DNA of 6,062 bases from Nitrospirota bacterium. Lineage in GTDB: Bacteria; Nitrospirota; Thermodesulfovibrionia; Thermodesulfovibrionales; UBA6898. Positions 1 to 5,216 of this stretch are shown here, in pieces. The translations under genes were made by a program, and so were the position numbers. Positions within the stretch are counted from its first letter, which is position 1. Every line of letters starts with the position of its first letter. Below the pieces are notes generated by a model that saw nothing but the letters and a program-made list of their open reading frames with translations, was not told where the DNA came from and did no database searches. The stretch spans positions 1 to 6,062 of the forward strand of contig JAJYLU010000128.1 in NCBI GenBank assembly GCA_021787505.1, in the 5' to 3' direction.

Positions 1-1210
1 TACGGATGCAAACGGCAACTATAGCTTTACGGATGTCTCCGGCGGCATTTACACTGTAACGCCTTCGCGGACAAGCTTTGGCATTTTTACCCCGCCCTTC
101 AGGAAGGCATTCCTCGACGGCCTCAGTGCGGTCGGGTTTGACTTCAGCGTAACAAACGCAGGCAGGCTGGGGGGAACAAACCACACTGTTTTTCTTAAGA
201 CCGACGGCACAGTCTGGACATGGGGAAATAACAGCAACGGCCAGCTTGGCAACGGGACTACCACGAACAGCGCCCTGCCGGTAGAGGTGACGGGACTGAC
301 CGGGGTAACAGCCGTTTCGGCCGGCAATACTCACACTGCGGCACTGAAAACCGACGGCACGGTCTGGACTTGGGGGAATAACACTACCGGGCAGCTGGGC
401 AATGGGAGCACGACGCAAAGCACCATACCGGTGCAGGTAATCGACCTTGCTGACGTGACAGCCATATCGGCTGGGTCCGATCATACGGTAGCGTTGAAAA
501 CCGACGGCACAGTCTGGACTTGGGGAAGCAACAGCAACGGGCAGCTCGGCAACGGAAGCACGCTTTCCAGCTCCGCACCTTTACAGGTAACAGCGCTGTC
601 GAACATAACCGCTATTGCCGCAGGCTCTACTTACACCCTCGCGCTGAAGAACGACGGCACGGTCTGGGCATGGGGGAACAACAGTAACGGACAGCTTGGC
701 GACGGGAGCACCACACAGAGCTATGTCCCTGTGCAGACGAGCGTTCTGTCAAACGTGATCGCCATCGCCGCAGGGTTTTCTCATGCCGTCGCGCTTAGAA
801 ACGATGCGACTATTGTGTCTGTCTGGACGTGGGGCAACAATACCAACGGCCAGCTGGGTGACGGGACCACTACGCAACGTAACGCTCCGGTACAGGTGCC
901 AAACTTCTCCAATGTAGCTTCTGTTGCGGCAGGCAATGACCACACAGTAGCGCTGAAAAACGACGGCACAGTCTGGACATGGGGCAATAACAGCAATGGA
1001 CAACTTGGCGACGGGACCACTAATCAGAGCGATGTGCCTCTGCAGGCCGGAAGCATATCCGGTGTAACGGCCGTGGCAGCCGGCTACCAATATACTGCCG
1101 CCCTGAAAGTCGACAACACGGTCTGGACATGGGGAAACAATAATTACGGGCAGTTAGGGAATGGGGCTGCGACCGGAAGCTTGACTCCTGTACAGGCACA
1201 GTTACCTTGA
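1..1210 (+). CDS. RCC1-repeat beta-propeller protein with upstream Cna-B-like domain (5' partial)
   Basis: The reading frame is open from base 2 to the TGA at 1208-1210, so the start lies outside the window; the GTG at 287 is internal and is not a start. The first ~50 visible residues (DANGNYSF, GGIYTVTP, then FTPPF and VGFDFSV) look like the end of a Cna-B or carboxypeptidase-regulatory-like beta-sandwich, common in secreted bacterial proteins. Seven RCC1 units follow, each about 50 residues with the pattern G-x-x-H/Y-T-x-A-L-K-x-D-G-T-V-W-T-W-G-N-N-x-x-G-Q-L-G-[ND]-G, then a P-V-Q strand. Seven units make one complete RCC1 propeller, a fold used for protein-protein contacts. The protein ends a few residues after the last PVQ, with no membrane anchor or sorting signal. 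It is probably extracellular or surface-exposed (inference). The binding partner cannot be read from sequence. There is no clear terminator after the stop. Confidence 0.88.
   Translation, partial: TDANGNYSFTDVSGGIYTVTPSRTSFGIFTPPFRKAFLDGLSAVGFDFSVTNAGRLGGTNHTVFLKTDGTVWTWGNNSNGQLGNGTTTNSALPVEVTGLTGVTAVSAGNTHTAALKTDGTVWTWGNNTTGQLGNGSTTQSTIPVQVIDLADVTAISAGSDHTVALKTDGTVWTWGSNSNGQLGNGSTLSSSAPLQVTALSNITAIAAGSTYTLALKNDGTVWAWGNNSNGQLGDGSTTQSYVPVQTSVLSNVIAIAAGFSHAVALRNDATIVSVWTWGNNTNGQLGDGTTTQRNAPVQVPNFSNVASVAAGNDHTVALKNDGTVWTWGNNSNGQLGDGTTNQSDVPLQAGSISGVTAVAAGYQYTAALKVDNTVWTWGNNNYGQLGNGAATGSLTPVQAQLP
173..1207 (+). repeat. Seven tandem 150-bp RCC1-coding units
   Basis: Units begin at the Gly codon of the GxxH motif at 173, 323, 473, 623, 773, 932 and 1082. 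Spacing is exactly 150 bp, except unit five, which is 159 bp because of a 3-residue insertion. The most conserved DNA is the core gacggcac(a/g)gtctgga(c/t)(a/t)tgggg, which encodes DGTVWTWG and recurs almost unchanged in most units. The last unit stops early, before the VTAVAAG strand that closes the other units. The DNA similarity suggests recent unit duplication or gene conversion. Confidence 0.92.
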
Positions 1211-1253
1211 AGTCCTCCGCTCTGAACTTCAGGTGAAAAAGGCACTGACCGCC

Positions 1254-1859
1254 CTACTTCGCCAGCTGCTTTAAGTTATCGCAGGCGACATTATTGCCGG
1301 CGTCGCAGGCCCTGCCGAAATCGGCCATCGCCTTCCTCGCATAGGCAACACCCCTGGACAGGTAGAAGTTCTTGTCCTTCGGCTTCAGGGAAATCGCCTT
1401 ATCATAATCTTTTATCGCCTCGTCGTACCGCCCGGCATTGGAGTATGCTATGCCGCGGTTATGATACGCGTCCGCAAAGTCCGGAGTCATCGTGATAACT
1501 TTGGTGTAATCGTTGATCGCGTTTTCATACTGTCCCAGCTTGAGATACGCAAGTGCCCGGCTATTGTAGGCCTGCAGATTTGCCTGGTCCCTCGATATGA
1601 CCTTACTGAAGTCGGCTGCCGCTTCCTCATATTTGCCCTTTTTGTAATAGGAAAGTCCCCTGTTGTTATAGGCATCGGTGAGCTCAGGATAAAGCGAAAT
1701 CGCCGTGGTATACGCTTTTATGGCGTCATCGTATTCCCCGTTGTTGAAGTAGGCGTTCCCTCTGTCGAAATAGAACCCCGGATCGAGTTCTTTCGATAAG
1801 GCTATACTGGGAAAAAGCATCGATATTATCACCGGAAAAGCAAATATCACTTTCTTCAT
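1254..1859 (-). CDS. Secreted tetratricopeptide-repeat (TPR) protein
   Basis: A 201-aa protein whose N-terminus is a typical Sec signal peptide: MKK, a hydrophobic core to about residue 19, and a likely cleavage after Ala-Leu-Ser (residues 20-22). There is no lipobox Cys. It should therefore be periplasmic or exported. Residues 27-60, 61-94, 95-128 and 129-162 are four consecutive 34-residue TPRs with the usual pattern (AYxNRGxAYxxxGxYxxAIxDYxKAIxxxP). A fifth, shortened unit (163 to about 190) lacks part of helix A/B and ends in a Cys-containing tail (ACDAGNNVACDNL) often seen at the end of small TPR proteins. TPRs are protein-binding scaffolds; no partner or enzyme activity can be inferred. 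The ATG at 1857-1859 is chosen because it gives the intact signal peptide. Its Shine-Dalgarno is weak (a GAG about 7 nt upstream). The gene converges on the RCC1 gene and diverges from rpoD. Confidence 0.9.
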   Translation of the reverse strand: MKKVIFAFPVIISMLFPSIALSKELDPGFYFDRGNAYFNNGEYDDAIKAYTTAISLYPELTDAYNNRGLSYYKKGKYEEAAADFSKVISRDQANLQAYNSRALAYLKLGQYENAINDYTKVITMTPDFADAYHNRGIAYSNAGRYDEAIKDYDKAISLKPKDKNFYLSRGVAYARKAMADFGRACDAGNNVACDNLKQLAK

Positions 1860-1906
1860 CGTCTGCTCGGAGTCCGTTCATGGCTTTTCAACCGGCCCAT
1901 TACAAA

Positions 1907-1915
1907 ATTATAGCA
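1907..1915 (-). promoter_or_regulatory. Candidate extended -10 promoter for the TPR gene
   Basis: Read on the minus strand, 1915-1907 is TGCTATAAT, a perfect extended -10 (TGn plus the consensus hexamer). It predicts a start near 1900 and a leader of about 40 nt before the TPR ATG. No good -35 is visible at 17-18 bp spacing, which is acceptable for an extended -10 promoter. Prediction from motif only. Confidence 0.5.
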
Positions 1916-1931
1916 AAACACCGAAAAAAAA

Positions 1932-1940
1932 TGGTATAAT
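1932..1940 (+). promoter_or_regulatory. Candidate distal extended -10 promoter for rpoD
   Basis: TGGTATAAT is a perfect extended -10 on the plus strand, with no recognisable -35. It would start transcription near 1947 and give an rpoD leader of about 175 nt. It stands back to back with the minus-strand TGCTATAAT at 1915-1907, and the two share an 8-A tract (1924-1931) as their common upstream region. Motif-based, so it may be secondary to the proximal promoter at 2003-2036. Confidence 0.4.
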
Positions 1941-2002
1941 TATGTTTATCCGCAAAAGATGGTTCAGAAAAAATCCTGATAAAAAAATGGGTTACAAAGT
2001 TT

Positions 2003-2036
2003 TTCATATTTTCTTCAAATTTATGCTATATAGTAT
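2003..2036 (+). promoter_or_regulatory. Proximal rpoD promoter block (copy 1 of a duplicated element)
   Basis: A -35-like TTCATA (2003-2008), an 18-bp spacer containing TTTTCTTCAAATT, and an extended -10 TGC-TATATA (2024-2032) predict a start near 2040 and a leader of about 80 nt. The main support is repetition: 30 of 34 bases recur at 3617-3650, immediately upstream of the second region 1.1 gene, while flanking sequence differs. The conserved spacer suggests either a bound regulator or simply recent common origin. A-tracts at 1968-1973 and 1981-1987 lie just upstream and could act as UP-element or bent DNA. Confidence 0.62.
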
Positions 2037-2082
2037 ATTAATAAAATAGGATTTACGAAGTCTCTTTTATGAAGAAATTTGA

Positions 2083-2102
2083 CCGGCTGCGGCAACAGCC
2101 GG
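2083..2102 (+). other. GC-rich hairpin in the rpoD leader
   Basis: CCGGCTG (2083-2089) pairs perfectly with CAGCCGG (2096-2102) around a 6-nt loop. It stands out in an otherwise AT-rich leader and ends 7 nt before the GAGGGA ribosome binding site (2110-2115). No T-run follows, so it is not an intrinsic terminator. It could modulate translation or mRNA stability of rpoD (inference). The small paralogue's leader lacks it. Confidence 0.6.
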
Positions 2103-2120
2103 GGAATATGAGGGAAAAAG

Positions 2121-3542
2121 ATGGATAAAAATGAACTTTTCGATGAGATAATCGAGCTGGGGAAGAAGCGTGGCTCATTGACTTATGATGAGATCAACGA
2201 GGCGCTCTCACCAGAGTTCTTCGCTCCTGATGAGATGGAGGAACTTATCGAACTGCTGGAAGAAATGGGGATAGAGGTCCTCTCTCCCGAGGAAGCAGGC
2301 TCAGCCGGGGAAGAAGTCTGGGAAGAAGAGGAGACCCCCGAGACCGAAAAAACAGAGGACCTCGTGCAGGCGTATTTCCATTCTATGGGAAACATCACGA
2401 TCCTGACGAGACAGGAAGAGATAGAGATTGCCAAGAGACTCGATGAGGGAAGAAAGATAATCAAAAAAACCGTCACTTCGATGCCGCTTTACCGGAAGAC
2501 AGAGGCGGCGATGGAAATCAAGGAAGAGGAAGAGCCGGAAGAGCGGGCCGACAGGGCGCTTCTGCTCTCGATGGAGGCACTCGATTGCCTCATGGAGCAG
2601 ATAAGCGAGACTGACCGGAAGGTCGTGCGGTACGGTTGCCTGAAGGACTTGAAAAAAACCATTCAGGAGAAGAAGAAAAAAGGCATCAACCCTGCCAAGC
2701 TCCAGGACACAGCAAAAGAGGTGCAGACGGTATACAAGGCGGTCGAAACTGAAGTCGGGTTGAAAATAGATGATATCCGGGCTGCCTGGGACAAGATAAC
2801 GAGGGCCAGGACTCTTTATAACGAAGCCAAGAACGAACTCACGACGCGGAACCTCAGGCTGGTAGTAAACATAGCAAAGAATTATATAGGAAGGGGACTC
2901 TCCCTGCTGGACCTTATCCAGGAGGGAAATATCGGCCTTATGAGGGCGGTCGACAAATTCAAGCATGAAAAGGGGTTCAAGTTCAGTACGTATGCCACAT
3001 GGTGGATACGGCAGGCGATCACACGGGCACTGATCGATCAGACGAAAACGATAAGGGTGCCTGTTCATATGGTGGAGTTCTACAACAAGGTGACGAGGAC
3101 TTCGAGGGAGTTGACCCAGGAACTCGGCAGGGAACCGAGAAACGAGGAAATCGCCGGGAAAATGGGCGTGGCGACCTCGAAGGTCGAAGAGGTCTTCAGG
3201 GCGATCCAGGACCCCATTGCCCTTCAGACCAAGGTGGGCGATGAGGACTCGGAACTTGAAGATTTCATCAGTGACGAAAACGTTCTTTCACCTTATGAGG
3301 ACACCGAAAAGGGGGAACTTTCCGAAAAGATGATCCTGCTCCTGAAGACGCTGCACCCGAACGAAGAAAAGGTGATCAGGATGAGGTTTGGGATCGGAGT
3401 CGACAGGGACCACACCCTCGAGGAAGTCGGCAAATGTCTCTCGCTCACCCGCGAGAGAGTGCGCCAGATCGAAGCGAAGGCATTGAGGAAGCTCAAACAT
3501 CCAGGACGGCTGAAGGTACTGAAAATACTGACTGCCGCATAA
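2121..3542 (+). CDS. rpoD: RNA polymerase primary sigma factor RpoD (sigma70)
   Basis: This 473-aa protein directs RNA polymerase to housekeeping promoters. All primary-sigma regions are visible. Region 1.1 spans residues 1 to about 55 ([13 protein letters not shown]), followed by an acidic linker (about 60-80). Region 1.2 begins near 78 ([11 protein letters not shown]). A short lysine/glutamate-rich non-conserved region runs about 125-230. Region 2 spans about 235-325, with [27 protein letters not shown] and the -10-reading [17 protein letters not shown] (288-304), then IRVPVHMVE. Region 3 includes the 3.2 finger (DPIALQT to DFISDE, 364-385). Region 4.2 ([19 protein letters not shown], 431-449) reads the -35. 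It is shorter than E. coli RpoD (613 aa), mostly through a smaller non-conserved region. The start at 2121 has GAGGGA 5 nt upstream of it. The gene is not immediately preceded by dnaG and ends at its own terminator, so it appears monocistronic. Confidence 0.98.
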   Translation: MDKNELFDEIIELGKKRGSLTYDEINEALSPEFFAPDEMEELIELLEEMGIEVLSPEEAGSAGEEVWEEEETPETEKTEDLVQAYFHSMGNITILTRQEEIEIAKRLDEGRKIIKKTVTSMPLYRKTEAAMEIKEEEEPEERADRALLLSMEALDCLMEQISETDRKVVRYGCLKDLKKTIQEKKKKGINPAKLQDTAKEVQTVYKAVETEVGLKIDDIRAAWDKITRARTLYNEAKNELTTRNLRLVVNIAKNYIGRGLSLLDLIQEGNIGLMRAVDKFKHEKGFKFSTYATWWIRQAITRALIDQTKTIRVPVHMVEFYNKVTRTSRELTQELGREPRNEEIAGKMGVATSKVEEVFRAIQDPIALQTKVGDEDSELEDFISDENVLSPYEDTEKGELSEKMILLLKTLHPNEEKVIRMRFGIGVDRDHTLEEVGKCLSLTRERVRQIEAKALRKLKHPGRLKVLKILTAA

Positions 3543-3566
3543 GCTGCGTCGACTATTCAATGGAAG

Positions 3567-3606
3567 CCCCTGATGAAATAAATTTAATATTTCATCAGGG
3601 GTTTTT
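3567..3606 (+). terminator. Intrinsic terminator of rpoD
   Basis: A perfect 14-bp stem (3567-3580 with 3588-3601; arms begin CCCCTGATG and end CATCAGGGG) around a 7-nt loop is followed at once by TTTTT (3602-3606) and a further pyrimidine-rich stretch. It lies 25 nt after the rpoD stop and separates rpoD from the promoter at 3617. The minus-strand side has no T-run, so it should not stop transcription arriving from the response-regulator gene. Confidence 0.93.
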
Positions 3607-3616
3607 GTCTCTTTTC

Positions 3617-3650
3617 TTCACATTTTCTTCAAATTATTGCTATATCGTAT
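3617..3650 (+). promoter_or_regulatory. Promoter of the small region 1.1 gene (copy 2 of the rpoD promoter block)
   Basis: TTCACA (3617-3622, 5/6 match to the sigma70 -35), an 18-bp spacer and an extended -10 TGC-TATATC (3638-3646) predict a start near 3654 and a leader of about 25 nt. It matches 2003-2036 at 30 of 34 positions with no gaps; the differences are one base in the -35, two adjacent bases in the spacer and the last base of the -10. It begins 10 bp after the T-run of the rpoD terminator, so the small gene has its own transcription start. Confidence 0.65.
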
Positions 3651-3667
3651 TGGCCATCTCACGCACA

Positions 3668-3675
3668 AAAGGTGG
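3668..3675 (+). promoter_or_regulatory. Ribosome binding site fixing the start at 3679
   Basis: AAAGGTGG lies 3 nt (last G) to 6 nt (AAGG core) before ATG 3679. The frame is open back to a TTG at 3637, but that codon falls inside the promoter, upstream of the predicted transcript start. Similarity to RpoD also begins exactly at the 3679 Met, so 3679 is the start. Confidence 0.7.
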
Positions 3676-3678
3676 ACC

Positions 3679-3861
3679 ATGAAAGAACACGACGTGTACG
3701 AAGCAATTATCGAAATCGGCAGAAGGCGGGGAAATGTTACCTACGAGGAGATCAACGATGCACTTCCCCCCGAGTTCTTCTCTCTCGAAGAACTCGAGAA
3801 ATTTGTAAGGCTGCTTCTGGGCATGGGGGTAAGGCTGACCCCGAGTGCAGCACGGAACTAG
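3679..3861 (+). CDS. Free-standing sigma70 region 1.1 domain protein (60 aa)
   Basis: This small protein is a paralogue of the N-terminus of the adjacent RpoD. Aligned without gaps from Met1, 24 of the first 50 residues are identical, including IIE, RG, TY-EIN-AL, PEFF and MG, and most other positions are conservative swaps. Similarity stops after about residue 53, and there is no region 1.2, 2, 3 or 4, so it cannot act as a sigma factor itself. In primary sigmas, region 1.1 blocks premature DNA binding and sits in the RNA polymerase downstream channel; a role in trans on polymerase or sigma is inference. Net charge is about -3, against about -15 for RpoD residues 1-60; acidic residues near 44-52 are replaced (E44R, E47L, E48G, E52R). 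It has its own copy of the rpoD promoter and its own ribosome binding site. The next gene converges 2 bp away and is intact, so no lost 3' sigma portion remains here. Confidence 0.85.
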   Translation: MKEHDVYEAIIEIGRRRGNVTYEEINDALPPEFFSLEELEKFVRLLLGMGVRLTPSAARN

Positions 3862-3863
3862 AC

Positions 3864-5216
3864 TCACGCAATGCCAAGCTTTTTTATCTTCCGATAGAGC
3901 GTGGCGAGGTCCACTCCAAGCTGCCGCGCGGTCTCTTCCTTGTTCCAGTCGTTGGTCTGGAGCGTCTCCCTGATAATCGTCTCTTCGCAGTAGTCGAGTC
4001 TGTCTTTCAGCGTCCGCGTGGCCCGTGAGCTGTCGTGCGACCTCACCTTTTCGGGAAGCTCGGCGGTACCTATCTCTCCGCCCCCGGAAAGGACCACCGC
4101 CCTTTCAATCACGTTCCGGAGCTCTCTGATATTGCCGGGCCAGGGATAATTCACCAACGCCTCCATCGCCTCGTCCGATATTCCGGCCACCTTCTTATTG
4201 TTTTCCCTGCAGCACCTGTCGATAAAATGCCGCGCAAGCACCCGGACATCTTCCTTCCTTTCTCTCAGGGAAGGGATCTTCACCTCGATTACGTTCAGCC
4301 GGTAATAGAGGTCCTCGCGGAAAAGCCCTTTTCTGATCTGTTCTTCGAGATCCTTATTGGTGGCGGCGATGAGCCTGATGTCCACGAACCGCGGCTTCGT
4401 CTCTCCGAGTGGAAGCACCTCGCCGGACTCGAGGACCTTCAGGACCTTCGCCTGAAGTCCCATCGGCATGTCTCCTATCTCGTCGAGAAAAAGCGTCCCC
4501 TGATCGGCCATCGTGATCAGGCCTTTCTTGTCCGATGCCGCACCGGTAAAGGCGCCCTTTCTGTATCCGAAGAGTTCGCTCTCCAGCAGATTTTCGGGAA
4601 TCGCGGAGCAGTTGATCGAGATGAAGGGCTTGTCTTTTCTCTGACTGTTCCCATGGACAATCTCGGCGATAAGGCCCTTGCCGGTACCGCTCTCGCCCAG
4701 GAGCAGGATATTGGAGCGCGTCGGAATGACCTTGCTAAGGATGTCGAGCACCTGGGATATCTGAGGCGATACCCCGACGAACTCCCGGTTGCCGAATTGC
4801 TGGCTGAGCTGCTGCCGGAGGACCAGATTTTCCATCAGGACCTTCCGGTGCTCCAGGAGCCTCCTGACGGTCATCTTCACGTCTTCGTTGATGAAGGGTT
4901 TTACGATATAGTCGCTCGCCCCTTTCTTCATCGCCTCGACGGCAGACTCCACCGAGCCGAAGGCGGTCATGATGACCACGATGAGACCCGGACTCATCGA
5001 GAGGGAACGTTCGAGCACCTGCATGCCGTCTATCCCCTCCATCTTGAGGTCGGTAATGACGAGGTCGAAATCGTCAGTTTCCACTTTCTTCAGCGCCTCC
5101 TGCCCGCTGTTGGCGGTGGCCACCTTGTAGCCCTCCCGCGACAGCAGGAATTCGAGCGCCCTGCAGATGTCCCTTTCGTCGTCTACGACCAGTATCTTCG
5201 CCGCTTCAACTTTCAT
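3864..5216 (-). CDS. Sigma54-dependent response regulator, NtrC family
   Basis: A 450-aa three-domain activator of sigma54 promoters. The receiver domain (about 6-120) has the acidic pocket D12/D13, phosphoacceptor D56 (VITDLKM), T84 and K106. The AAA+ domain (about 145-385) has Walker A GESGTGKG (174-181; the last position is more often Glu), the sigma54-contacting loop GAFTGA intact at 221-226, Walker B LFLDEIGDMP (242-251), AATN (284-287), likely arginine fingers R295/R300 and sensor II GNIRELRN (361-368). A Fis-type helix-turn-helix closes the protein (about 402-450; ETARQLGVDLATLYRKIKKLG). All catalytic features are present, so it should be a functional ATPase. ATG at 5214-5216 overlaps the end of the kinase gene by 11 bp, suggesting translational coupling; a GTGAGG lies about 10 nt upstream. 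Target genes cannot be deduced. No terminator is visible after its stop. Confidence 0.96.
   Translation of the reverse strand: MKVEAAKILVVDDERDICRALEFLLSREGYKVATANSGQEALKKVETDDFDLVITDLKMEGIDGMQVLERSLSMSPGLIVVIMTAFGSVESAVEAMKKGASDYIVKPFINEDVKMTVRRLLEHRKVLMENLVLRQQLSQQFGNREFVGVSPQISQVLDILSKVIPTRSNILLLGESGTGKGLIAEIVHGNSQRKDKPFISINCSAIPENLLESELFGYRKGAFTGAASDKKGLITMADQGTLFLDEIGDMPMGLQAKVLKVLESGEVLPLGETKPRFVDIRLIAATNKDLEEQIRKGLFREDLYYRLNVIEVKIPSLRERKEDVRVLARHFIDRCCRENNKKVAGISDEAMEALVNYPWPGNIRELRNVIERAVVLSGGGEIGTAELPEKVRSHDSSRATRTLKDRLDYCEETIIRETLQTNDWNKEETARQLGVDLATLYRKIKKLGIA

Noticed and set aside
173..1207. Regular 150-bp periodicity, considered as a CRISPR-like or satellite array.
   Set aside because: The units are fully coding in one frame, without spacers, and translate to RCC1 repeats.
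1205..1233. Imperfect hairpin (CCTTGAAGT with ACTTCAGG, one bulge, 12-nt loop) between the RCC1 and TPR genes, considered as a terminator.
   Set aside because: The stem is weak and no T-run follows it in either direction.
2301..3068. Open frame of about 255 codons on the minus strand inside rpoD.
   Set aside because: It lies antisense to the conserved sigma regions and has no domain-like content; it is a codon-bias shadow.
3637..3678. TTG at 3637 as an upstream start for the small gene.
   Set aside because: It lies inside the predicted -10 region, has no ribosome binding site, and the extra 14 residues have no counterpart in RpoD.
3543..3678. tRNA or small RNA gene after rpoD.
   Set aside because: The interval is accounted for by the terminator and promoter; no cloverleaf or other conserved RNA structure is visible.
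3679..3861. The small gene as a decaying fragment of a second full rpoD.
   Set aside because: It has a clean promoter, ribosome binding site and stop codon. No sequence resembling sigma regions 1.2-4 follows, and the frame is intact with mainly conservative changes. A domain-only gene fits better, though translation is unproven.
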